Assembly (NCBI RefSeq): GCF_038443385.1
Contig: NZ_CP151726.1
Location: forward strand, 4,464,001-4,528,000
DNA length: 64,000 nucleotides
Direction: 5' to 3'
Origin: Stieleria varia
Lineage (GTDB): Bacteria > Planctomycetota > Planctomycetia > Pirellulales > Pirellulaceae
This document shows, piece by piece, positions 28,484 through 37,800 of this stretch. The stretch's first letter is position 1; each line of letters opens with the position of its first letter. Both the position numbers and the translations under genes were made by a program. The notes beneath the pieces were generated by a model. It saw only the letters and a list, made by a program, of their open reading frames with translations, did not search any database and was not told where the DNA came from.

Positions 28484-29718
28484 ACCATTCATTCAAACGT
28501 CGCCGGTTTATCAAGGATGCTTTGGCGGGCAGCATCGCTGCGACATCGCTCTGGGCGATCGACTCGGTTGCTCCTGACGTTTTGTGCCAAGCAGCGATGG
28601 CGGCTCGCTCGGATCACAATGTCTTGGTCGTCGTCGAGATGGCCGGTGGCAATGACGGGCTGAACACAATCGTTCCCCACTCGCACGACGAATACAAGAA
28701 ATCGCGTCCGAAGCTGGCGATTGCGAAAGCAGACGTGTTATCGATCGATGGCGAATTGGGGATGCACCCATCGATGACCGGTTTTGCTCAATTGCTGGAA
28801 CGGGGTGCGTTTGCGGTGGTTCAGGGTGTTGGGTACCCCGATCCCAACCGATCCCACTTTGAATCGATGGACATCTGGCATTCCTGTCGTCGAAAGACAG
28901 AGAGTCGCGAGAACGGATGGCTGGGTCGGTACCTTGAATCCGCGCGGGACGCAGCGGGTGGCGACCCGCCGGCGATTCATTTTGGTAGCGAGAAGCAGCC
29001 GTTTGCACTGATGTCACGCGACGTGCGAGTCCCGTCCATTCAGTCGTTGGCGCAGTTTCGCTTGAGAGGCAATGACAGCGTCGACTTGCCGGAAACGCTG
29101 GAGTCGTTGTCTCAGGCCGACGCGGCAGATCCCTCCGATTTGCTTGGGTTCATCCAAACCAGCACGTCGTCAGCGATCGCGGCGAGCAAACGCATGGAGT
29201 CGTCGCGCGGCGGCTCCAAGACAGCCGAGACGTTTCCCCAAACGGGACTGGGTCAAAAATTGGGGACGGTTGCGGAATTGATCGCCAGTGGTATCCAGTC
29301 ACATGTTTACTACGTTCGCATCGACGGTTTTGATACACATGCCAACCAGCCCGATGCTCATACGGCTTTGTTACGTGAAGTCAGTGATGCGGTCACGGCG
29401 TTTACCAACGAGATGATTGCACAGGGCAACGGTGAGCGTGTGTTGACGATGTGTTTCAGCGAGTTTGGTCGCCGAGTTGCAGAGAATGCGAGCGACGGAA
29501 CGGATCATGGAACGGCAGGTCCGATTTTCTTCGCCGGTCAGCGAGTTCGCAGCGGAACGATTGGCCATTTGCCAAGTTTGACTGATTTGGACAACGGCGA
29601 TCTCAAGTTCCACACGGATTTTCGTCAGGTCTATGCAACCGTCTTGCGGCAATGGCTGCAATGCGATCCCCAACCGATCTTGGGCGGCAAATACGCCAAA
29701 ATCGAATTGTTCAGCTAG
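28480..29718 (+). CDS. DUF1501 family protein, Tat signal
   Basis: The 412-residue protein starts at the ATG overlapping the DUF1800 stop. The N-terminus KRRRFIKDALAGSIAATSLWA is a twin-arginine-like signal. DUF1501 belongs to the alkaline-phosphatase/sulfatase superfamily by fold. Seen here are VLVVVEMAGGNDGLNTIVPH, GVGYPDPNRSHFESMDIWHS, YVRIDGFDTHANQ and MCFSEFGRRVAENASDGTDHGTAGPIFFAG, which together hold the metal-ligand Asp and His positions of the family. It is last in the three-gene operon. A repeat element begins 46 bp after its stop. Confidence 0.93.
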   Translation: MNHSFKRRRFIKDALAGSIAATSLWAIDSVAPDVLCQAAMAARSDHNVLVVVEMAGGNDGLNTIVPHSHDEYKKSRPKLAIAKADVLSIDGELGMHPSMTGFAQLLERGAFAVVQGVGYPDPNRSHFESMDIWHSCRRKTESRENGWLGRYLESARDAAGGDPPAIHFGSEKQPFALMSRDVRVPSIQSLAQFRLRGNDSVDLPETLESLSQADAADPSDLLGFIQTSTSSAIAASKRMESSRGGSKTAETFPQTGLGQKLGTVAELIASGIQSHVYYVRIDGFDTHANQPDAHTALLREVSDAVTAFTNEMIAQGNGERVLTMCFSEFGRRVAENASDGTDHGTAGPIFFAGQRVRSGTIGHLPSLTDLDNGDLKFHTDFRQVYATVLRQWLQCDPQPILGGKYAKIELFS

Positions 29719-29763
29719 TGCATCGACGTGAAGCGTGGAGTGGTTTGCGGTACGCAGGCTGGG

Positions 29764-30013
29764 CTGATCAAATTTGGGGTTGTGTCTTTTTGGGTTTGCG
29801 CAAGTTTATGTCCCTACTGCCGCGCAACTGGTGGGCCCCAGTGAGCCTCAGACACTAGCCGTGGGCCTGAGGCTGCCCCGCGCAACTGGTGGGCCCCAGT
29901 GAGCCTCAGGCGCTAGCCGTGGGCCTGAGGCGGATTGTGGTGCCGGCCCACGGCTAGCGCCTGAGGCTCACTTTGATTGCGATGCATGGACCAAAAACAT
30001 GGACTGAGAAAAC
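29764..30013. repeat. Inverted copy of the 9.2-kb palindromic element
   Basis: Reading the plus strand, it starts CTGATCAAATTTGGGGTTGT, passes through two half-palindromes of the GTGAGCCTCAG-GCGCTAGCC type (the first with ACACTAGCC), and ends near GCATGGACCAAAAACATGGA. This is the complement of the order at 9171-9390. The 29719-30086 gap contains nothing else of note. Confidence 0.75.
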
Positions 30014-30086
30014 CGAAATGACCGCGGTCCTAAACTTTCTGTAACGACAGAACACGCTCTCGATGCAAGCCGTCGAGAGACCGTCG

Positions 30087-31007
30087 TTATCCTTCCCGAC
30101 GCAGGCGATTTCGACGGTTGATGATCCAGCCCAATCCGCACATTCCCAGCAGAGCGGGTGTGATGCTCAGCAGGTGTCCAAAGCGGAACCCGGGCGTCTT
30201 TCCGTGTGCAGCAGCGACGGGTGCGATGACGTCTTTGTTCTCCATGGTGCCACGCATTTCGATGCGGTGCAGCAATAGGTTTCCATCGACCAGCCCCGCG
30301 GCTTTTTCAACTTCGCAGAAACGTCGTGCGATATCCTTTGATCGCACGAACCCTGTGGCGGAATCCTTGACGCGGTGGTTCACGTATTTGCCGACGACTT
30401 TGTCGAATTCAGCATTTTGCAGATACAACGTGTGATCAAAGTGCTCGCGGCGGTGGACTTCGCCATCGTGGATATGCACCGTGGGAAAGAAGATTTCGTT
30501 CTTCATCCGCGTCTCAAACTCAAACGCCATCGGATGCGGTTTGCCTTTGAGATCCTTCAGTTGAAAGACGGCGAAACCGTAGTCCGCGTACTGGGGAATC
30601 TTGTCCCACGAGGACTTGGGGATAACGAATCTCGGATCGAGCCTGCCAAAGTCGTTCATCGTTGGAACAAACGATGCGACAAAATCGCCGACATCGTGAA
30701 CGACCAGCGGAGAGTCAATCGCCGAGGCAGCCGCTGAGAGAGGCACGCCGTAACCCCTGCTCGGCGGTTTGATCACGGGGAAAGCTCGGTCCATGTCGTC
30801 AAAAAGAGAATCGTATTCTTTGAGCGAAATGAACTGCAGGGAGTCTTCGCGTGCCGGAGTCGCCACCGGCAGCGGTAGGATCATCGCGTTCTCTTTCTCG
30901 GTTTCAAACTTCATCTGGTAGGCCAGCAACTGAGTCCCGTTTCCCGAAAGCCTGGCGAACAGATTGGTGTCCGTGACTGATTTGACTGGTCCGGCAAAGC
31001 AACACAT
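30087..31007 (-). CDS. Hypothetical protein with C-terminal membrane anchor
   Basis: This 306-residue protein belongs to no family I recognise. The start at 31007 (MCCFAGPVKSVTDTNLFARL) has GGAG seven bases upstream; the frame extends further but without a signal. Residues 1-270 are a mixed alpha/beta soluble region with GNGTQLLAYQMKF, the Pro-rich MILPLPVATP, and VHIHDGEVHRREHFDHTLYLQN, a His-rich stretch near residue 195. The C-terminus has one membrane helix (LLSITPALLGMCGLGWII) followed by NRRNRLRREG, which fits a single-pass anchor with a basic cytoplasmic tail. It is convergent with the DUF1501 gene and downstream of manA on the same strand, 243 bp away. Confidence 0.65.
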   Translation of the reverse strand: MCCFAGPVKSVTDTNLFARLSGNGTQLLAYQMKFETEKENAMILPLPVATPAREDSLQFISLKEYDSLFDDMDRAFPVIKPPSRGYGVPLSAAASAIDSPLVVHDVGDFVASFVPTMNDFGRLDPRFVIPKSSWDKIPQYADYGFAVFQLKDLKGKPHPMAFEFETRMKNEIFFPTVHIHDGEVHRREHFDHTLYLQNAEFDKVVGKYVNHRVKDSATGFVRSKDIARRFCEVEKAAGLVDGNLLLHRIEMRGTMENKDVIAPVAAAHGKTPGFRFGHLLSITPALLGMCGLGWIINRRNRLRREG

Positions 31008-31182
31008 TATTAGACTCCTGCGGCGAGTGGGTGGACGACTTAATGGTACCACGGATGCCGAGGCGATTTCTTAGGCCGCTGGGGATGTTTTTTGTCGGGA
31101 AGATAACGGCGAAGGCCCCGGCGGTCAGTAACGCATCATCATCAAGTGGCGTAGTGGATTTCGCCTGAAATCTCATGCGAAT

Positions 31183-31206
31183 GGAATTCTGGAGAATCCC
31201 ATTACG
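31183..31206. repeat. Copy of the GGAATTCTGGCGAATCCC repeat
   Basis: It reads GGAATTCTGGAGAATCCC, then ATTACG, and lies between manA and the downstream hypothetical gene. Confidence 0.7.
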
Positions 31207-31249
31207 ATGTGGGCTAGTAAATGTGTCGTTATTCTGTAGCCGTCGTGGT

Positions 31250-32248
31250 TCACGGCGTGTTGAGCTGCATTTGGAGTACCGTGGAGTCCCTTTCGACGCA
31301 GAGCTCACACTCGGGACTGGCGGCGGGCAGCAGGATGGATTCGCCGGTAAGGATGACGTGGGTTTCGTCGCCACAGGTCAACGTCGCATTACCGCGGGGA
31401 ACGGTCAGGATATGGAACTGATCGTCGCCGCCAAGTGATTGCGATCCGGTTTCCAACGACTGCAAAAGGAACTTGTCGCAGCGGACCAAGTCCTGCCAAC
31501 CGTCTCGTGCTCGATCACTGCGTGTTGCTGAAACCGGACCGCTGGAGTAGTCGGAGACGTCCAGTGATTCACGGATATGCAGGGGACGGGGTTTGCCATC
31601 GGTACCCATTCGATTCCAGTCGAACAGTCGGAACGTGGTGTCACTGGATTGCTGGATTTCAGCGACCAGCAATCCGGCTCCCAACGCGTGGACGGTGCCC
31701 GCCGGGATAAAAATGCAGTCGCCCGGCTGGGGATGAAAGGAGTGCAGGACCGACTCGGTTTCTCCGGCTTGGATCGCATCCGCCAGGGCTTGTCGATCGA
31801 CACCGGGTTTCAGCCCGGCATAGACAAGGCTATCCGGCAGGGATGCCACGATGTACCAGGCCTCCGTCTTTCCTTTGTCGGGCACCGGCATGGTCGCTCC
31901 GTAATCGTCGTCCGGATGGACTTGGACCGACAGAACTCGATTGCAGTCGAGGTACTTCAGCAGCAGTGGAAACGCTAGGCCGGGTGAACGGTCGTTCGGA
32001 CCACCGTTTCGGGTGCCCAGCAACCACGCGGCGTGCGATTGGGCCAAATCGCTCAAGGACGCACCGGCGAGTTGGCCATGACTGACGACACTTTGGTCCA
32101 CGCCGTGGTCGACGATTTCCCAGCTTTCGGCGTAATCGGACGCCGTCCCGATCGGCTTGTTGAGCGAGGTCCCCAGCCGCCTGCCGCCCCAAATGGTCTG
32201 CTTGAAAAGCGGGTGAAAACGTAGGACGTTTTGGGTGGGGGTTGGCAT
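31250..32248 (-). CDS. manA: Mannose-6-phosphate isomerase, class I
   Basis: This 332-residue cytoplasmic Zn enzyme interconverts mannose-6-phosphate and fructose-6-phosphate, feeding GDP-mannose and polysaccharide synthesis. The N-terminus FHPLFKQTIWGGRRLGTSL is typical of the short bacterial class. Metal-ligand motifs are present: LSVQVHPDDDYG (Gln and His) and KTEAWYIV (Glu), followed by the cupin PGDCIFIPAGTVHALGAGLLVAEIQQSSDTTFRLFDW with the last His. The protein is of usual length for the Bacillus-type family. It is divergent from tatC with 130 bp between the starts. Confidence 0.93.
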   Translation of the reverse strand: MPTPTQNVLRFHPLFKQTIWGGRRLGTSLNKPIGTASDYAESWEIVDHGVDQSVVSHGQLAGASLSDLAQSHAAWLLGTRNGGPNDRSPGLAFPLLLKYLDCNRVLSVQVHPDDDYGATMPVPDKGKTEAWYIVASLPDSLVYAGLKPGVDRQALADAIQAGETESVLHSFHPQPGDCIFIPAGTVHALGAGLLVAEIQQSSDTTFRLFDWNRMGTDGKPRPLHIRESLDVSDYSSGPVSATRSDRARDGWQDLVRCDKFLLQSLETGSQSLGGDDQFHILTVPRGNATLTCGDETHVILTGESILLPAASPECELCVERDSTVLQMQLNTP

Positions 32249-32378
32249 CGTACCGGTTTTTCTGGTGACAGCCGGCTGAGCGGCGCGTTTCTAACAACAG
32301 GGTGAATTCGAAAATGATCGTGTTTGTTACACTAGTGGCAGTCTATCACACAGTTTCCTTCCCTTTGACACCCGTACG

Positions 32379-33443
32379 GTGAATCACGTGGCTCGCCCCA
32401 AAGACGACTTGTTTGACAGTTCGACCATGACGTTCGGCGAACACCTTGAGGAACTCAGGTTCTGCTTGGTGCGAGCGATCATCGCGTTGGGGATTGGGCT
32501 CGCGATCGGATTGTTCTTTGCCAACGATGTTGTGCGTTTCGTTGCCACGCCGCTCAAGAGTGCGATTCAGGAATTCAATGCCTCCAAGGACTTGGCGTTG
32601 TTGGGCTACGAAGATACGACCACGGACGAGTACAAGACCATGCACCGGTTCTTGAAAACGAACGGCTTGATATGGCAGGTCGTTTTTGATGTTCCTGATG
32701 AGCTGCAGAACTTGACGATGGATTCGTTGGAGGCTGCCAGCAAGGAGAAAAGCGATGTCGACGTGCGAGTAGAAGCCAGCCAGATGGCGGACATTTTGAA
32801 AGCGCTGCCCGACCCCAGCGAGTTGAAACCTCGCGTGCAGATGGTGCGAGACACCAAGGGTCTGAGTAGCTTCAAAATGGAAGAGACCTTCATGATCTGG
32901 GTCAAAGCCGGATTGATCGTCGGCGCCGTGATCGCTTCGCCCGCGATCTTTTACTATCTGTGGACGTTTGTTGCCGCGGGTCTGCATTCCCACGAACGAC
33001 GCTATGTCTACATTTACCTGCCCGTCAGCGTGACGCTGTTTGTTTCCGGCGTGATCCTGGCGTTCTTTCTCGTGTTGCACTACGTGTTGAATTTCTTGCT
33101 GACATTTAACGGCGGGATGGACGTGACGATCGAGCCGCGACTGACGTACTACATTAATTTTGTGTTGTTGTTGCCATTGGGGTTTGGCATCGCGTTCCAA
33201 CTGCCGCTGGTGATGCTGTTCTTGAACCGAATCGGTTTGATTGAAACTCAGTCGTACATCGCCAGTTGGCGCGTCGCGATCCTGGTCATCTTTGTGATGT
33301 CGATGTTGCTGACGCCAGCGGACGTAACCAGCATGTTCGCTTTGGCGGTCCCGCTGATGGTGCTTTATTTCGTCGGTATCGGAATGTGCCAGTTCATTCC
33401 TCGCGGACCTGGTCTGGGCAGCGCCGCGTACGACCCTGCATGA
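32379..33443 (+). CDS. tatC: Twin-arginine translocase subunit TatC, with enlarged first periplasmic loop
   Basis: TatC recognises RR signal peptides in the inner membrane. The protein has 354 residues, against about 240-260 usually. The signature MTFGEHLEELRFCLVRAIIALGIG is at residues 10-33. TM1 is followed by about 110 extra residues (roughly 65-165), Lys/Glu/Asp-rich, before KAGLIVGAVIASPAIFYYLWTFVAAGL (the TM2 region with the conserved P...F.YYLW pattern). TM3-TM6 follow, with FGIAFQLPLVMLFLNRIGLI and LLTPADVTSMFALAVPLMVLY. The start is uncertain: GTG at 32379 or GTG at 32388. tatA is not adjacent. Several RR-signal substrates are encoded nearby. Confidence 0.93.
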   Translation: MNHVARPKDDLFDSSTMTFGEHLEELRFCLVRAIIALGIGLAIGLFFANDVVRFVATPLKSAIQEFNASKDLALLGYEDTTTDEYKTMHRFLKTNGLIWQVVFDVPDELQNLTMDSLEAASKEKSDVDVRVEASQMADILKALPDPSELKPRVQMVRDTKGLSSFKMEETFMIWVKAGLIVGAVIASPAIFYYLWTFVAAGLHSHERRYVYIYLPVSVTLFVSGVILAFFLVLHYVLNFLLTFNGGMDVTIEPRLTYYINFVLLLPLGFGIAFQLPLVMLFLNRIGLIETQSYIASWRVAILVIFVMSMLLTPADVTSMFALAVPLMVLYFVGIGMCQFIPRGPGLGSAAYDPA

Positions 33444-33486
33444 CCCGTACGTCAGCCACCCGTTCGTCAGCCTTTCTAGGCTGACA
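33444..33486 (+). terminator. Candidate 3' hairpin shared with the 10.2-kb gene end
   Basis: Immediately after the tatC TGA come CCCGTACGTCAGCCA and CCCGTTCGTCAGC. The hairpin GTCAGCC-TTTCTA-GGCTGAC is at 33466-33485, identical to that at 10188-10207. There is no T-run. Confidence 0.5.
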
Positions 33487-33617
33487 TCCCCCTCAACGAT
33501 TCCCCGAAAACGGTTCGCATCCTTCATACGCCCTGGACTGTTCAAATTGTTGTATTGACTCGATGTCTTGGCGTTATTCGTCGAGCCGTTTCTTGTCTCC
33601 CCTAGGGAGCTCTTTTG

Positions 33618-34406
33618 ATTTAGCGGTGCGATCCGGTTGGTGGTGGCGATGACGCCTGCGGCTAGTCGTTAAACGACGCGCACGGTCACCTCCCCCAAGG
33701 AACTTGGGGGAGGTCGAGCAGAGCCGTTCAGGCGAATGCGAGGGAGGGGGCATTGCGGAAGTAAGCGTTTGGAATTGGTAGAACGTTTTCTGGGGCGCGC
33801 TATCGACTTGGAAAGTCGAGCGGCGATTGTCGTTCGACTCTCCGAGTCGAAAACGAACACCATCATGCGCTCAAACACAAACCATACGGCCTCCACAACC
33901 GTTTGACCCGTAGCCGAAGGCGTAGGGGGATGTGGCAATTGATTTAGCGGTGCGATCCGGTTGGTGGTGGCGATGACGCCTGCGGCTAGTCGTTAAACGA
34001 CGCGCACGGTCACCTCCCCCAAGGAACTTGGGGGAGGTCGAGCAGAGCCGTTCAGGCAAATGCGAGGGAGGGGGCGTCTGCGGAAGTAAGCGTTTGGAAT
34101 TGGTAGAACGTTTTCCGGGGCGCGCCATCGACTTGGAAAGTCGAGCGGCGATTGTCGTTCGACTCTCCGAGTCGAAAACGAACACCATCATGCGCTCAAA
34201 CACAAACCATACGGCCTCCACAACCGTTTGACCCGTAGCCGAAGGCGTAGGGGGATGTGGCGATTGATTTAGCGGTGCGATCCGGTTGGTGGTGGCGATG
34301 ACGCCTGCGGCTAGTCGTTAAACGACGCGCATGGTCACCTCCCCCAAGGAACTTGGGGGAGGTCGAGCAGAGCCGTTCAGGCGAATGCGAGGGAGGGGGC
34401 ATTGCG
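33618..34406. repeat. Tandem repeat, period about 322-325 bp, 2.4 copies
   Basis: Units begin TGATTTAGCGGTGCGATCCG at 33618, 33940 and 34265; the third stops near 34406. Each unit contains CGTTAAACGACG, a hairpin of CCTCCCCCAAG and CTTGGGGGAGG arms, a CGACTTGGAAAGTCG hairpin, a CGACTCTCCGAGTCG hairpin, and CGTTTGACCCGTAGCC. Units are nearly identical, which implies recent duplication. Frames across them are repeat shadows. Confidence 0.88.
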
Positions 34407-34852
34407 CGCCGGTTGGGCATTTCAACGCGGTTTGCGCAGTGTAGCCCCCTCCCGGATCTTGCTTCGCTCGATCCGACCTCCCTCAGCTGCGCCGGGAGAG
34501 GTGACAGAAACTTGTGCAGCGTCGCGGTGCCACAAACCCGAATTTGAACAGCCCAGGGTTAGCGTGGGCTGTGTCTCGGAAACCGTGGCTATCGCCAAGA
34601 CGGCTCATTCACCGAACTCATGTTCTAAGACTGTTCTGTGCCGTCATGTCCCGCGTTTCAGGGAATGCTGGCGAATCCCATATCGGGATGGGGAGGTTGG
34701 GCGGAATCTAGAGATTGGGTGGGGGGCGGACTACGATGTCTGAGCCAATCCATTTTTGCGATCCCAGTCCGTCCGTCTGCTGCACGCTTGTGTGACGAAA
34801 CCGCGTGACATTCGGGCCTCCTCCACCCTTCCGATAGATAGTATCAAGACCG
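34407..34852. other. Intergenic remnant of the CCTCCCCCAAG element plus solo arms
   Basis: The right half of the element described at 61641-61838 (CCCCCTCCCGGATCTTGCTT onward) is at about 34446-34501. A degenerate GAATGCTGGCGAATCCC copy is at 34662-34686. AATTTGAACAGCCCAGGG (about 34542) is an inverted solo arm. No gene is seen. Confidence 0.45.
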
Positions 34853-37800
34853 ATGATTTCATCCAGACGATGGTTGTCCCGACCGTTTGTTGGTGCTCGC
34901 CAGCCATTCCGCTTGCGGACGAGTGAACTGGAACGCCGGCTATTGCTGGCGGCAGACATTTCGACGCCGGTCGTCACCTCACCGACACCGGCGGCGGGTA
35001 CGCTGCCGGCTGAGTCGGTCGTAGCAGCGGCAAACATCGTGTTCATCGATCAAGCGGTTGAGTCCATCGATCAATTGAGCGATGCGGTCTTGTCCGACAG
35101 CGAGATCGTGTTGCTGCGTGCGGATCAAGACGGTGTGGATCAGATCAGCAAGTATCTTGCAGGTCGCTCCGACGTGCATTCGGTGCACTTGGTTGCTCAC
35201 GGTGCCGCAGGCCGCCTGCAGCTTGGTAACTCGGTGGTGGACATCAACACCTTGGAACAACGCAGTGAACAAATTCGAGCGTGGTCGAAATCGCTGGCAA
35301 GTGACGCTGACGTCCTGCTGTATGGTTGCGACACCGGACAAGGTGTTCGCGGGCAGGAGTTTCTGGCCACCTTGGCAGAGCTGACGGGAGCCGACATCGC
35401 GGCTTCGATTGATACGACGGGGCAAGGCGGCGACTGGGAATTGGAACGCGAGATCGGTGTGATCCAAGCGAGCTTGGCGTTTGATGCGACGAAGCTGTCG
35501 CGATATCGAGCCCACTTACCCATCACGATCTCCGCGGCGGGCGCCGAGAACACCGAGCAAATGCAATTGCTGATCGACAACAACGTCGTACAGACTTGGG
35601 ACAACATCGGTGGCGATGCCGGTGAACGGATCTACCAAGATTATACGTACAACGTGGATGGTATCTCGGTCGATCGAGTTCGAGTTGCTTTCACGAACGA
35701 TTTCTTGGATGAATCCAATGGCATCGATCGCAATCTGCGTGTCGACAAGATCACCGTCGACGGCGTCGAGTATCAAACGGAAGCCCCGACGGTCTTTTCC
35801 ACCGGCACGTGGTTGCCGGCTGACGGGATCCAGCCTGGATATCGGCAGAGTGAATACTTGCACACGGATGGCTACTTACAGTATGCCGAGTCGAGTGCTA
35901 ATGGTTCGTTGATCCAGGTCACGGCTTCCGGTGACACCGGTGACGAGTCGATGGAGTTGCTGATCGATGGGGAAAGGGTCGCCGCATGGGACGACGTCAG
36001 CACCAACGAGCAGACATACACCTATCAAGCGAGCGAAACGATCACGCCGGATCGAGTTCGAGTCGCGTTCACGAACGATTTGTACGATGAGGCAGCCGGC
36101 ATTGACCGCAATTTGAACGTCGACAAGATTCAGATCGACGGGACGACGTTTGAGTCAGAAGGGCCGAACGTGTTCTCCACCGGCAGTTGGCTCCCCGGGG
36201 ACGGCATCACGCCTGGATTTGGGCGAAGCGACACCTTGAATTCGGACGGCTATTTCCAATACGGCAACGTCGATCTGGATCCGAGTCCTGATCCCGGATC
36301 GATCGTGATCTTTGCCGCGGGGACGACGGGCACGGAAACACTGGAGCTACAGATCGACGGCACCACGGTCGCCACGTTCGAGTCCATCGGCGGGGATGAA
36401 GACAGCGGTTCATTCCAACGTCTGGATTATCAGGCCGCGGGTGCGATCAGCGCATCACAAGTACGCGTGGTGTTCGTGAATGATTTGTACGACGAAGCGG
36501 CCGGCGTGGACCGCAATTTGGTCGTTGACAAGATTGCGATCGACGGCGTGGAGTACGAAACGGAAGCTCCCGATGTCTTTTCCACCGGGACTTGGCTGCC
36601 AGCGGACGGGATCGTACCAGGGTTTCGTCAATCTGAGACGCTGCACAGCAACGGGTACTTTCAGTACGCCGGCGACACTTTGCAGCGCGGATTCATCGGG
36701 TTGGGTGGAACTCAATTCACGGTCGACGAGACTGACGGTTTCGTGGAGATCCCGTTGATTCGATACGAAGGCAGTGAAGGTGCGGCGACGGTTTTCTTGC
36801 AGAGCTTGGCCGTCTCGGCAACCGATGGAGAAGATTTCATCGGCACAGATTCTTTGCGAGTCGACTTTGCCGATGGGCAGACGGTCGCGACCGCGGTGCT
36901 GAATCTGTTGGATGACGGCGATGCCGAGTCGATTGAGACGTTCAGTGTGTCTCTGTTTCGCGCCGAAGCAGCGGAGTTGGGCGTGCCAAGGACCGCGATC
37001 GTGACCATCGTAGATGACGAGTCGGGGGCGGATTTGGTGGGCCGATGGCGATTGGACGAAAACTCTCTCGCAGTGCCCGTTGCGGATTCATCGGCCAGCG
37101 GCAACGCAGGCGTATTCCGAAACTTTGGTTCAGGCAGCGGCCCGCAGTCCGATGCGCCGAATGTTGACTCGCTCAATTCTGGTAGTGTCCGATTTGACGG
37201 CGTCAACGACTACATCGCCGTTGCCAGCGATCCGTCGTTGAATCTCAGCGGTGGTGCTTTCACGCAATCGGTATGGATCAATCCGAGCGGAGGAGCGTCG
37301 GGATATCAAGGAGTGCTTGGTTACCAAGGTGGACTGGCGACCAACCAACGCTATCCCGGCATTTGGGTTTACCAAGGTGACCGGATTCACGCCGGATTTG
37401 GTGATGGAGCGAACTGGAATAGTTTTCTCACCGGCAGCGTGCTGACTCAAGGAGAGTGGAATCACTTGGCGACCACGTTTGACGGCACCACCTATCGTGC
37501 CTTTGTGAACGGTTCTCAGGTGTTTGCGACGGATGCGTTTGCGGGGCGGACGCCGACCAACACGCAGCAATTGGATATCGGTCGCGTCGACAACTATTTC
37601 TCGGGCGGCATCGATGATGTTCAGATCTACTCGCGTGCTTTGACGCCGTCGGAGATCGGCGTCTTGATCGACGGCGCGGACTTGCCCAGTCTGCCGGTCG
37701 ACGGTGAGTTCATTGCACAATCGTTGTACTCTGGATTTGATACTCCGTTGGCGGTGGATTGGTTGCCCGGTGGTGATATGTTGGTCGCCGAGCAAGCCGG

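Noticed and set aside
32346-33545. 399-residue minus-strand frame opposite tatC
   Set aside because: tatC is certain from its motifs and membrane pattern; the antisense is His/Gln/Arg-rich shadow.
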